Assembly (NCBI GenBank): GCA_026874595.1
Contig: CM049315.1
Location: 39,882,164 to 39,946,163, forward strand
Direction of reading: 5' to 3'
DNA length: 64,000 bases
Origin: Sipunculus nudus
Lineage: Eukaryota; Annelida; Sipuncula; Golfingiida; Sipunculidae
The first letter of the stretch is position 1. Every line of letters begins with the position of its first letter. The notes under the pieces were generated by a model. It was not told the origin of the DNA and made no database searches. It was given only the letters and a program-made list of their open reading frames with translations. Both the position numbers and the translations under genes were made by a program. This document shows, one piece after another, positions 33,207 to 45,165 of this stretch.

Positions 33207-34610
33207 TACCGTATTTCCTTGATCAGACGCCGGGCCTTAAATAGACGCCGGTCTTGTTAACAGGCCGCGTGTCAGAGTAGTTTCCATGTTTGCCGCCAGA
33301 AGTCTTATCTCTTCACTATAATTTGTTGCATTTACCGGAATGCCTGTTTCCATGCATGAGGGACACCAAATATTCTTGATTCGTCCTTTATGATTGAAGC
33401 CGATCACCAATCCTTATAAACGCTACAGAAACACGTCAGCAGTGGGAAGCTAACACTATCACTGCTGTCAAGCTAGATAAAAATATTACCGCCTGGTACA
33501 AGCAGTTAACTTGGTTCAGTGAAAGTATACCTCACGAATAGTTGAACAGAACTGTTCAAATACGTTTTCGCACATATTTCTTGTGTAGCATGAAGACACC
33601 GAAAAATGGTGTCAAGCGGTACAATTTGTAGCTCTGTCAAGCCAAATTACGCTCATTTTTAAGCGCTTTTAAGTGCGTCCCCACTGTTACCAAAACCACG
33701 CTTCTAAGATAAACTTAAAAGTAGAAAATAGTATTTACTCTTTTCCACAACAATATATTCAGAAATATTCCCGGCAGTGAATGTCACATATAGGTATATA
33801 TCAGGTCAGAAACGCTTCAATGCGCTGTGTCAAGCTGAATCGGTTAAAAGTCGGACGGAAAGTGTCATGAAAACGAATTACGAAGTGCCGTCATTCGTAC
33901 CAGCCTCCGTTTTTCGATGGAACCAATATTACCAGTTGCCCACGGTACACAGTTAAGGGAATAGCCACCCGTGTTCAGTTTAAACCAGGTCAGAAACGCT
34001 TGAATACGCTGGGTTGAGCTGAATCAGTTGAATATTTGACGGGAGGAAAGTGTCATGAAAATGAATTACGTTGTGTTACGTTACGTTAAGTACCAACCCC
34101 CCGTATTTCGATGGAACCAATGTTACCAGTTGTACGCGAAGAACGGTTCATGGAAGAGCCACCCGTGTTCAGAGGGAAACAATGTTACCAACAACACGCG
34201 GTGTAAAATAGATGGAACAGCCACATGAAACATCTGGGTACAAGGTTTTGAGAGGGCCGCGCGGACAGATTCTTGGGGACAATTGCAATCTCTCTCTTTG
34301 ATTCCCCGTTAATTCTTATTATGGTGCGTGATTGTGGAGATTGCGCGTGTACCATATCCCTATGGCATCTAAAGAAATTTCTTGAACACAATCCGTGTAC
34401 CGGCGATGTTTTCACTTTTGTCCCTAAGTAGTGACCGGCGGGTTTATTGTTTTGGCGTGTTCTATCTTTTAGTGTGTCTAATGAGCCTGATAATGTAAAT
34501 TATTAATAAACGCCGGCCTAAAATAGAAGCTGGCCTTGTTTAGACGCCGGGTCAAAGCAGGGTTTGAAAAAAAAATAAACGCCCGGGCGTCTATTCAAGG
34601 AAATACGGTA
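33207..34610. mobile_element. Non-autonomous DNA transposon with TA target duplication
   Basis: The left end CCGTATTTCCTTGATCAGAC (33209) and the reverse complement of the right end, CCGTATTTCCTTGAATAGAC, match at 18 of 20 positions and inverted similarity continues through GCC.GGC. Both ends are bordered by TA (33207-33208 and 34609-34610), as in Tc1/mariner-related elements. Sub-terminal words such as AGACGCCGG are repeated several times near each end. Inside, a ~184-bp segment beginning CAGGTCAGAAACGCTT is present twice in tandem (from 33802 and 33986). No transposase frame survives. Superfamily assignment from TA alone is tentative. Confidence 0.78.
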
Positions 34611-37562
34611 TGTGTATATTGGATTGGAATTGGGACTGCTAATTCTCCAAAGCTGCATCAAAGCCTTCTCATCAATGTTATCCATAATCTTTGACCATGG
34701 AAACCTTAGATTAGACATACGTGTGACTACTTACCATGGTTGGTGCTCGAGATATTGGAAACATAACACGTTTTATTATACAAGGTGGCCCAAATTTGCA
34801 TGTTGAGAAAAGAAATTCCAAACTTGTAATGAGACCTACCAAGCCTAAAAGCGTCAGGGAATCCATGCCATAACAAATTCACCACACCAGATGCTAACAC
34901 AATTCACAGATAAAATAGACAGAAAGATAAATAAAGTAATTACATATCTCATTAAACTTTATTATGTCCATATTCGGAAATTTTGAACACTTAAATATCC
35001 CAATAATTTGCAAACGCAGATGTTGGGTTTCATTTGAACATACTTTCGATTTAAGAGTCTTTTACTGTTGACATGATAACAGACTGGTCTAGACAGCATT
35101 TACTCTAGCAAGGGGCACCTGTTTTGGCAAAAGAATGGATAAATATATTAACCCATGGCTTTTTTTAATTAAATATAAAGTAATCTAATCAAGGTATATG
35201 ATAACGTAATAAAGAGTGAATTGGTACTTATCGTTGCTGAATTTTGACGTAGGTATAAATTACATACCCGCCTCAAACAGCTTATTCGAAGAAAGCACTT
35301 TATTTTTCATTATATCTTCTATATATTGTTAGGACCATTTAACCTTAATGCGGGCAGCACTGTAGCGATCCTTTTGTACAATTCAACAAGATACAGCAGG
35401 AAGAAACCACAATTTTGTTTTAAAAGACTGTCAGTAAGATAATTCGAGAGTCCTTTAGGGTGCTAATAAATCAATTTAAACGACAGAGACATAGTCTTTA
35501 ACACAATTTAGATCACGTTAAATGTTTTTCAACAGATTCGAGTTTTAAGAAACATTTAAGTCCATGCCAAAGAGTAGCGACAAAGAGTAATTACAAGAAG
35601 CATTCTTTTCAAACAAAAACTTAGATAAAAAACAAAAGAAACCTTTAGAAACATCATGCAACATTTTTCATAAAAAAGAGTGACTTGTATAAGACAATTT
35701 TCCCCAGGAATGAAACTTTAAATAATTAAAAGTTATGATGTCCTTAATCATGCTAATTGGAAAAAAATATCAACGGAGCACACGGGCTCATCTTACGTTG
35801 ATGTAAAAAATTAATCTACCGTGAAATAAAAGTATGAAAGACTGAGAGATTACAAAAACATATATATAATATAGCTGTTTTTTTAATCCATGTAATATGG
35901 AGTGAGATGGTTTTTATTCAACCTTCTCTTTCAGACAAATATGAGGGCTACCCTGCTCATATTTCCATGAGAAAAAATGTAGTAACATCTCATTAGAAAC
36001 CGAGGGTAAAATAACAATTTGGCATGAAGCCAGTTACTCACAAATCAGTGACATAAAGGGAAGGATTCATGGTTAAGTTAGATAAATTCTTTGCCTTTTG
36101 ATTGGCAAGGGCCCTGTTACTGATTGCTTCCCCCCATCGTTTTCCAGTATTTTCGGGACTGTACATGTAAGCCTTTTTTTTAATTTGTTAGAAAGGCCAG
36201 GATTGTATAATACGCCTTCGCGTGGGTTACGTTATATTCGCATTAATTTCATTTATAATTCCTTCCACTGCTTTATTTTGCAAATCAGCAGTTAATACAG
36301 GGTTAATAATGTCTGATCAAACTGAGCGGAATATTTTGAGTTTTAAACATGACAAGAACGGTGATTGCAACCTCCCTTTTTCTATGGTACCGATACTTAG
36401 CAAACCCTGCTTTATAGGACAGGGTAGGAATTTGAAATAATGTTGTCCAGTGAACAACTATAAAGTCACTATGCTCTCCTCCTATGTATTTTATAGAGCC
36501 ATTGCTAAGACAATAGTTCAGGGAGAACGTCAGGGGCGAAACGTTCGCCTAAGAGCTATGCATCAAACACGTTCTGAAAAAGATTCTTTGGATATTGCGG
36601 AACCAATATATCAGATAGCGCCTCGGGTGGTTGCGTCGGGATGGGATGCTTGATATAGTGCTGCGGACACCACTTTAGACCTCAATGTGAAACCCGATGT
36701 CTGTTAGAGCGCGTGTCTTTGACATGGAATGGCTGTTAAAGAGAGCTACTTCTGTCTGGCCCTTACATAAAGGATTATCAGTTAGGGCTCTTGTCTGATG
36801 GGTCAACCCTCAAAATCGTTCGAACAACGCACACGGTAGGACTAGACATTGATCAGGCAAAGTTCGAGAGCAGGATCATTGTTTAACTCAAGAGCTGAAA
36901 TTCTCTCTTAGTGCCGCCACCAAAACAAATTCACTCTGAAATGTTTTAAAATCTAGCATTCATACTAATTCCTACGTGCCCGCTCATCCCCCCCCCCCCC
37001 CCCCACGAGGATCCGCTGGGCAGATTCATCTGTTCAGGTGGGTGCTCTCCCACTGCTGGCTCGCGGAGTCCATTGGATGACAGGAAAGTTCTACTTTTTC
37101 CTGGTCTAAGTGGCTTTACGACCTTCAGCTGGGAGACCTGCACCACTTGGTATGAGTATAGTACATTTGCCTTTTATATTCCCCTATATATTGTATATTT
37201 GCCTTTCGAATTGTATATTATCATAGTATATGTGTATTGTATATTTATATCATATGTGTATACTACTGAATTGTTACTGTACCCAGGACCCTATTAAATA
37301 TTAAATATCAGCTTACTTGCTAATGAGCTTCCTGGTGAAATATCTTTGTTTTAATTATAAACATTAAACCACAATAAACCTCTGTGCCCTGTTATGTTCC
37401 AGTATCGCACGTGTACCCCGCCCAATCCTATTGTGCCCCCGAAGACAATAGGATCAGTGACAGTCATTAAAATGTCCCCCCCCCCCCCATACGCACAAAG
37501 CATAATCTCGTAATCTCGTAAAGTCTCGGCTTTTCAAACCACGCCGTTAGCTTCATTCTAAC
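34611..37562. other. Unassigned DNA
   Basis: C-runs lie near 36989-37004 and 37477-37488. Frames of 62-74 codons are not recognised. A transcribed gene cannot be excluded, but none is supported. Confidence 0.4.
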
Positions 37563-37702
37563 AACATTCACCTGATGATCGGGTCGCATCCCGTCAAACA
37601 GACTGTAGTGAATTTACAGTGTTGTTTTTCTCCAGAGTTATACCGCTCTGGCCTAGCCTGTAGGCCATAGAGCACTTTACATCGGAGGGTAACACTACCT
37701 TC
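37563..37702 (-). mobile_element. SINE-like element, second copy
   Basis: The reverse complement begins AAGGTAGTGTTACCC and continues with GTGCTCTATGGCCTACAGGC, AGAGCGGTATAAC and GGGATGCGACCCGATCATC. This is the same order as the plus-strand copy at 10659-10800. As in that copy a TA repeat abuts its 5' side (37703-37785). Confidence 0.65.
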
Positions 37703-37703
37703 T

Positions 37704-37785
<82 letters not shown>
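37703..37785. repeat. (TA)n microsatellite
   Basis: TA repeat with one AAATA interruption near 37716-37720. Confidence 0.96.
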
Positions 37786-37788
<3 letters not shown>

Positions 37789-38189
37789 CAGCCCACTACT
37801 GTGGTAGCTGTCACAATAATCAGCTGTCATTCATAACAGTTTACATTTCGCTGATCATCGCCACAATATTCCCAAGACCTCCTCTATCAAAGAGGAATAA
37901 GCATGATGCTATTTTTTTGTCTCTAAAGTTCAAAAATGCATTTACGTTAAGCAGTGTATTCTACAATATACAATTCCTAATATTTTACATATTCATTATG
38001 AAACTTGGCTTTTTGTATTCGAGCATTTATTGATCGACTGGCATAACATGGCCAAATTGTCATATTCGTTCCTAGTACTTTTTCCATTATATCATTCATG
38101 TTTTTGATGTGGTACTACAGCTTAAAGCTTAGACGTAGACGGAAGGGGTCAAGGCGTGGACAAGAGATATAGCAACTGATTGTATATTC
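37786..38189. other. Unassigned DNA before the repeat field
   Basis: No gene or repeat recognised. Confidence 0.4.
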
Positions 38190-38192
38190 TTG

Positions 38193-38475
38193 TTGCTTGC
38201 CGGAATCAAAGATTTCGGCAAGCATATTGGTCAGTTGCGTATGTCTGTTTGTCTGTCTGTTTGTTGCTTGCCGGAATCAAAGATTTCGGCAAGCATATTG
38301 GTCAGTTGCGTATGTCTGTTTGTTGCTTGCCGGAAATCTTCGATTTTCGCAAGCATGTTGATCACCCGCGTATGTTTGTTGCTTGCCGGAAATCTTCGAT
38401 TTTCGCAAGCATGTTGGTCACCCGCGTATGTTTGTTGCTTGCCGGAATCAAAGATTTCGGCAAGCATATTACTCA
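38193..38475 (+). repeat. Five copies of a 56-71 bp hairpin repeat
   Basis: Each unit starts TTGCTTGCCGG (38193, 38264, 38323, 38379, 38435). Two versions alternate: CTTGCCGGAATC-AAA-GATTTCGGCAAG, a near-perfect 12-bp stem, and CTTGCCGGAAATC...GATTTTCGCAAG, a weaker one. They are followed by TTGRTCACCCGCGTATG or TTGGTCAGTTGCGTATG, and a TGTTTGTC-type microsatellite links units. Single or double copies recur at about 47426, 48702, 53971 and 54031, always at junctions between larger modules. Confidence 0.9.
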
Positions 38476-38617
38476 GTTGCGTATGTCTGTTTGTCTGTTT
38501 GTCTGTTTGTTTGTTTGTCACCACTCTCCTGGCCTCAATTTTGCCACAATCACCTTGAAACTTACAGGGATGATAAAAAACATAATGTCTAGGTGCCCTA
38601 TTGTTTTTGGTTAAAAT

Positions 38618-38643
38618 AGGTCAAAGGTCAAAGGTCAAGGTCA
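38618..38643 (+). promoter_or_regulatory. Four AGGTCA half-sites (nuclear-receptor type), first of nine clusters
   Basis: AGGTCA occurs at 38618, 38625, 38632 and 38638, giving DR1, DR1 and DR0 spacings. The related clusters, with three or four half-sites including one-base variants, start at 39740, 41690, 47631, 52900, 54228, 56097, 57684 and 58800. DR1 is the classical RXR/HNF4 layout, and TCAAGGTCA fits monomeric ERR/FTZ-F1-type sites. Function is not shown. Confidence 0.55.
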
Positions 38644-38771
38644 CGACAGGTATGGTTAACGGTTTTTGCACTATAACTTCGCCATAAATAGGCTTATCCA
38701 CTTCTGCAATAGCTCATTTTTTTCGTCATCACCTGGCCTGTCATCTGATGTGTAGCTGACTCAAATTTGAA

Positions 38772-38785
38772 GTAACCATGGTAAC
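38772..38785. promoter_or_regulatory. RFX X-box-like palindrome, first of a series
   Basis: GTAACCATGGTAAC resembles the X-box consensus bound by RFX factors (GTTRCCATGGYAAC). Perfect 14-bp palindromes GTAACCATGGTTAC or GTTACCATGGTAAC, or one-base variants, recur at 39893, 42287, 47784, 48229, 53052, 53497, 54374, 56250, 57837 and 58953. They are always between the AGGTCA cluster and the first CTCF-like site, or near them, and usually followed by AAATTTTTGGGG. Confidence 0.5.
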
Positions 38786-39075
38786 AAATTTTTGGGGAAA
38801 AGTCATGATATTCGAAAATAAGAGGTCTAATTTTTGTAACTTTGTCAGTTTTAAAGCTAGAGTGATCTAGTTTTTTGCATCAGGTAGCATTCAACTAGTA
38901 CTACAAGATTTTATAAAAAGTCTTGCAGTATCTCGAAAAATATCTCGTGAATAGAGATATTTCGAGATTTCATTCATCTTGCGCCGAAGGCCACATTATT
39001 GCAGGAATCTTTTTGAAACTGACATATCATAAGTCCTACACTAGTATCTCGAAATGGTTTTTTCATTTTTTGAAT

Positions 39076-42000
39076 ATGGCTGCTAGGGGGCGCTGCACAC
39101 GAACCTCACACACATATCATTACATTGGCCATATCTCTAAAACCCAAAGCCTCAATTACATAAACTATAGCTTATTTTTCCCTCTGAGTCTTCTTCATAA
39201 ACTGATGATGTCATCTGGTCTCAATGTTGTGTCACTTTGTCATTGTGTCCGTCTGTTTGTCAGTTGTCCTGAAATTCGACTGCTTGCTCTTGCGTCTCAC
39301 ATATAGCATTCTACAGGCTACAGTTTTGAAAGAATCCTTTTGAAACTATTACATCTTAAGTCTTACACTAATATCTCGAAAGCAATTTTTCATTTTCCGG
39401 ATATGGCCGCTAGGGGGCGCTGAACTCGAACCTCTCCCAACATATCATGCTTTGGCAATATCTCCAAAACTATAAACCTCAGTTACATAGACTGTAGCTT
39501 TTTTCTTCCTTTGAGTCGTCTCCATAATCTGGAGTAGTCATCTGGACTCAGTCTTGAGTCACTTTGTCAGTGTGTCCGTCTGTTTGTCAGTTGTCCTCAA
39601 ATTCGCCTACTTGCTGGTTCTTGTTTGTTTGTTTGTTTGTCACCACTCTCCTGGCCACAATTTTGCCACAATAACCTTGAAACTTACAGGGATGTTGGAA
39701 AACATAATTTCTAGGTGCCCTATTGTTTTTGGTTAAAGTAGGTCAAAGGTCAAGGTCAAGGTCGTCAAAACTTCTCAAAACGTTTTTTTCTTCATATCTT
39801 TGTGACTTTTAGTCGTATCTACTTCAACAATAGCTCATTTTAATCGTCATGCCAAGGCCTGTCATCTGGTGTGTAGCTGACTCAAATTTGCCGTAACCAT
39901 GGTTACAATTTTTTGGGGAAAAGTCATGATATTCGAAAATAAAGGATCTTATTTTTCTAACTTTGTCAGTTTTAAAGCTAGAGTGATCTAGTTTTTTGCA
40001 TCAGGTAGCTCTCAACTAGTACTACAAGATTTTATTATAAGTCTTGCAGTATCTCGTAAAATATCTCGTGAATAGAGATATTTCGAGATTTCATTCATCT
40101 TGCGCCGAAGGCCACATTATTGCAGGAATCTTTTTGAAACTGACATATCATAAGTCCTACACTAGTATCTCGAAATGGTTTTTTCATTTTTTGAATATGG
40201 CTGCTAGGGGGCGCTGCACACGACCCTCACACAGATATCATTAAATTGGCCATATCTCTAAAACCCAAAGCCTCAATTACATAAACTATAGCTTATTTTT
40301 TCCCTCTGAGTCTTCTCCATAAACTGATAATGTCATCTGATCTCAATGTTGTGTCACTTTGTCATTGTGTCCGTCTGTTTGTCAGTTGTCCTCAAATTCG
40401 CCTGTTTGCTCTTGCGTCTCACATATAGCATTCTACAGGCCACAGTTTTAAAAGAATACTTTTGAAACTATTACATCTTAAGTCTTACACTAATATCTCG
40501 AAACCAATTTTTCATTTTCCGGATATGGCCGCTAGGGGGCGCTGAACTCGAACCTCTCCCAACATATCATGCTTTGGCAATATCTCCAAAACTATAAACC
40601 TCAGTTACATAAACTGTAGCTTTTTTCTTCCTTTGAGTCTTCTCCATAACCTGGAAAAGTCATCTGGACTCAATTTTGAGTCACTTTGTCAGTGTTTTCG
40701 TCAGTTTGTCAGTTGTCCTCAAATTCGCCTGCTTGTTGGCTCTTGCGTCTCACATATAGCATTCTGTAGGCCACAGTTTTTACGGAATCCTTTTGAAACT
40801 ATTACATCTTGTGTCTTACACTAATATCTAGAAATAAATTTTTCATTTTCCGGATATGGCTACTAGTGGGCGCTGCACATAACTCTCACACACATACCAT
40901 TGTATTGGCCATAACTCTACACCCAAAGCCTCAGTTACATAAGCTATAGCTTATTTTCTTCCTTTGAGTCTTCTCCATAACCTGATTAAGGCATCTGGTT
41001 TGTATCTTCTGTCACTTGTCAGTGTGTCCATCTGTTTGTCCGTTATCCTCAAAGTCGCCTGCTTGCTGGTTCTTACGCCTTACATAGAGCATTCTACAGG
41101 CCACAGCTTTGACGGAATCCTTTTGAAACTGAGACATCTCATGTCATACACTAATAATACGAAACGCATTTGTCGTCTTCGGAATATGTCTGCTAGAGGG
41201 CGCTACAGTCGAGCCTCCCAAGTATATCATTAATTCGCCATACCTCGTAAACTATAAATCTAAATTACATAAATTATAACTCATATTCTTCCTTTGTATC
41301 TTCTCAATAACTAGCTTATGTCATCTGGTGTCAATCTTGTCTCACAAAGTCAGTATGTCTGTCTGTTCGTCTTTTGTTGTCAGCTTTGTCTGCTTGCCTG
41401 TTCTTTTGTCTCATATGTCATTCTACGGGCCACATATTCTCAGCAATGTCTCTGAGAGTCATTCCATTATTAGAAAACCGACAATATGTTCTGTCTGTCC
41501 GTCTGTGTTTCACTTCCGAATTCCGGCAAGCGTTCGACCTATGGTCGTCTAGTTTGTTTGTTTGTCTGTCTGTTTGTTTGTCTGTATGTACACGCGCTAC
41601 AGGCCACAGTTTTTAAGCAATCGCTCTGAAACTTATACATTAAATGTAAGATTGGTTCTCCTCGGAGCCTATTGTTTTTGGTCATGATCGGTCAAAGGTC
41701 AAGGTCAGGGTCACCAAAAAACCTAACATTTTTACTTTCTTCATATCTTTGTCAATAATAATCGTAGCCGCATAATCTGTAGCTCATTTTATTCCTCTTT
41801 ATGTTAGCTTTCCAAGTGCTAGCAAATTTTTCTGGTCGATTGTTACCAACGTAACGTATTTTTGGGGGAAAATCAGAAAATTCGAAAATTTCACTCAAAA
41901 TTTTCCATTTTTTAAGTTAGAGAGGTCTAGTTTTTTGCATTGTGTAGCATTTAATATGCTCTATGGAAAATTAACGGGAGTCTCGCAAAATCTCGTGCCA

Positions 42001-42155
42001 TTTTTCGTCAAATGAGACTTTTCGAGATTTCATTAAAAACGATTTAGAGGTGGCAGTTTTACAGCTAAGGTTCTAAAAGTGACATATTTTCTGTTTTTCT
42101 GTATTATCTCGAACTTGTTTTTTCATTTTTTGAAATTAGCCACCAGGGGGCGTGG
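39076..42155 (+). promoter_or_regulatory. CTCF-like motifs, group 1 (seven sites)
   Basis: Matches to the CTCF core CCASYAGRKGGCRSY, all on the plus strand, lie at 39076, 39403, 40197, 40525, 40856, 41186 and 42136 (20-bp windows). The best read GGCCGCTAGGGGGCGCTG; variants include CTAGTGGGC (40856), CTAGAGGGC (41186) and CCACCAGGGGGCGTGG (42136). Spacing is about 330 bp within monomer runs. Binding is inferred only from sequence. Confidence 0.6.
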
Positions 42156-43309
42156 TACTGGAAACACTGCAACTTACCATTTTTCTGCAATACCAAAAAA
42201 AATATTAAACGTGGCACAATGCTTACTGTCTTATCTGAAACTAGGATCGTCGGCTTAATCCTGCGTACATGTAGCTTTGCGCTGCTGTTACCATGGTAAC
42301 CAAATTTTGGGGTAAAACTTGGCAATCTGAAAATAATAAGTTTTTTGCTTCTATCTCTGTTAATATTTATACTACAAGTGTCTAGTTTTCTGCATGAGGT
42401 AGCATTCCCTTGCCACTAATGCAGTTAATTGCAAGTCTCGTAGAATCTCGCTCTGTTTTCCGTCAAACAAGAAATTACGAGATTTCACAGAAATGCATAT
42501 AACTTGGTCACCTTTTCGGCTAAAGAGGAGCAGTTTTCAGCATTTTGTTGCGTTTTGGGAGCTTAACAAGATAATAACTTATATCTCGCCACATCTCGTA
42601 CCATCTCCCGCCAAACGAGAATATTCGAGAATTCGAACAAATGTCTATATCTCTGTCATTTGAATGCCAGAGATTTTATTTTTCTATTGTTCAAGATTCA
42701 CTTGACTAGTTTGAAGTGACAAAATTGAATATCTCGTCATATCTCGCATCATTTCTTGTCAAACGAGAACATGGGACCATTCAAAGATACGCCTATAATT
42801 CTGTTATTTTAATGCTGAAGACCTTTAGTTTTCAGCATTCGATAGCGTCTAACCCTCTCGGTCACATTATGTGTTTATATTGTAAGTTTCGTCAAATCTG
42901 GGATCGTTTTTTCTTCAAAAAAAAAAAAAGGACATCCTATTGCCGTGACCATAAGTGGCGGCAGTATGTGATAGTAAATGTCGGCAGGGGCATTACACTT
43001 GACAGCTGGAGCCGTGTTCTATGGGTGTGCGATGGCCCATGAAGAAGACTTCTATTGTGTTGTTATCGTCTTCCTTTGATTGCTGCTTCGTAAGCTTCAC
43101 AGACCAGCGCCAACCACCTGGTTGCCATGTGTCCTCAATGTAAACAACCTTTGCTGTTTTCCTTTCCCTAAGATATGTATGGTAGCCTGTTCACTTGTCC
43201 TTAGATTGTTTATTGTTGATGTATTGAAGTAAAATAAAATGCCAGGTTTTCCTGCATATTGATTGTAAATTGAATAAAATCATACAAGAACCAACCAATG
43301 TTCTATGAC

Positions 43310-45165
43310 CACTATTTCAGATTTGAGATCAGAACAATTGCTTTCTGCATAAACCACTATGACCAGATTTGATAAACTTTAAAGTGGTCTATATTTTTTT
43401 CTGAAGAAGTTGAGCTATATGCTTGGAGATGCCAGCCAGTGGGTGTGAATGGATTGCAATGAAACCCAAGCCAGGTGTTTGTGAAGAGTCTGGTGGAGAT
43501 GAAGGGGGCCAAAACCTATTTGACTGTGTATAAGCATAAACTGGCCTGAAATCAGGTTTCTGGGGGCATGAAATTTTTGTTTGTGGGAACAGGGTAATAT
43601 TTTCTTGTTTCCCTGTATATACACCCTAAACTGGGCCTAATGACACCAAAACCAGGTTTGTGGGACCATCAGTACAGATTTGAGGGGGGAAAATGGATTT
43701 TCTCTGTATATCACTATGTTCACTGTGTCCAGATTTGGAAATTCAAACTGGTCCTAATTTTTTTTCTGATGGAGTTGAGCCAAATGCTTTGAGATACCAG
43801 CCAGTGGGTGTAAATGGATTGCAATGATACCAAACCAGGTGTGTGTGTTGAGTTTTGTGGAGATGAGGGGGGCCAGAACCTATCTGACTGTGTATAAGCA
43901 TAAACTGGCCTGAAATCAGGTTTCTGGGGGCTTGAAATTCTTGTTTGTGTCAACAGGGTAATATTATCTTGTTTCCCTGTATATACACCTTGAATTGGGC
44001 CTAATGACACCTAAACCATGTTTTAGGGACCATCATTACAGATTTGAGGTAAAAAAAATGGATTTTCCCTGTATATCACTATGTTCACTGTGTCCAGATT
44101 TGGGAATTCAAACTTGCCCTAATTTTTTTTCTGAGGGAGTTGAGCCAAATGCTTGGTGATGCCAGCCAGTGGGTGTAAATGGATTGCAATGATACCCAAA
44201 CCAGGAGTGTGTGTCGAGTTTTGTGGATATGAAGGGGGCCAGAACCTATTTGACTGTGTATAAGCATAAACTGGCCTGAAATCAGGTTTCTGGGGGTATG
44301 AAATTTTTGTTTGTGGGAACAGGGTAATATAATCTTGTTTACCTGTATATACACCCTAAACTGGGCCTAATGACACCAAAACCAGGTTTGTGGGACCATC
44401 AGTACAGATTTGAGGGGGGAAAATGGATTTTCTCTGTATATCACTATGTTCACTGTGTCCAGATTTGGAAATTCAAACTGGCCCTAATTTTTTTTTCTGA
44501 GGGAGTTGAGCCAAATGCTTGGTGATGCCAGCCAGTGGGTGTAAATGGATTGCAATGATACCCAAACCAGGAGTGTGTGTTGAGTTTTGTGGGGATGAGG
44601 GGGGCCAGAACCTATTTGACTGTGTATAAGCATAAACTGGCCTGAAATCAGGTTTCTGGGGGCATGAAATTTTTGTTTGTGGGAACAGGGTAATATTGTC
44701 TTGTTTCCCTGTATATACACACTAAACTGGGCCTAATGACACCAAAACCAGGTTTGTGGGACCATCAGTACAGATTTGAGGGGAAAAAATGGATTTTTTC
44801 TGTATATCACTATGTCCACGGTGTCCAGATTTGGAAATTCAAACTGGCCCTAATTTTTTTTCTGAGGGATTTGAACCAAATGCTTTGAGATTCCAGCCAG
44901 TGGGTGTAAATGGATTGCAATGATAGCCAAACCAGGTGTGTGTGATGAGTCTGGTGGAGATGAGGTGGTCCAAAACACTATTTGCCTGTGTATAATAAGC
45001 CATATACTGTCCTCAGCTGAAATCAGCTTTCTGGGGGCTTGAAATGTTTGCTGGTGGGAACAAGGTAATATTATCTTGTTATCATGGATATACACCCTAA
45101 AATGGGTCTAAGAACACCAAATACATGCATGTTGGACCATGAGTACAGATTTGAGGTAACAAATT
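43310..45165. repeat. 365-bp tandem satellite, about five copies
   Basis: The phrase GTTGAGCCAAATGCTT (or close variants) recurs at 43409, 43774, 44139, 44505 and 44870, a constant 365-366 bp period. Central copies are nearly identical; the first and last are more diverged, as expected of an array homogenised by unequal exchange. Each copy contains an open minus-strand frame of 69-96 codons. Because the period is not always a multiple of three, the frames cannot join, and they are probably a by-product of sequence homogeneity. Confidence 0.95.

Larger units (their letters stand above)
38518..43045 (+). repeat. Composite repeat field, block 1
   Basis: Two leader modules begin CACCACTCTCCTGGCC (38519 and about 39640) and carry nuclear-receptor half-sites, an RFX-like palindrome and CTCG palindromes. 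Each is followed by ~330-bp monomers, each with the order GCATTCTACAGGCCACAG, ATATCTCGAAA, GCTAGGGGGCGCTG and TTTGTCAGTGTGTCCGTCTG. From 41530, after the boundary hairpin CGACCTATGGTCGTCTAG, a variant leader module starting TGTACACGCGCTACAGGCC runs to about 43045. Frames here (repeated VCLSVC-type peptides) come from TCTG/TTTG microsatellites and are not genes. Confidence 0.85.

Noticed and set aside
38193-38475. CRISPR-like look (palindromic repeats at about 56-71 bp)
   Set aside because: Eukaryotic context, spacers are themselves repeats, no cas genes. It is a minisatellite.
38180-38614. Overlapping frames of 122-144 codons with repeated VCLSVCL / ACRKSSIFAS peptides
   Set aside because: They arise from the hairpin repeat and the TCTG/TTTG microsatellites; similar peptides appear wherever those repeats do, in several frames.
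43415-45095. Five similar minus-strand frames (MYIQ...) suggesting a repeated-domain protein
   Set aside because: Period of 365-366 bp shifts the frame between most copies and stops separate them; explained by the satellite.
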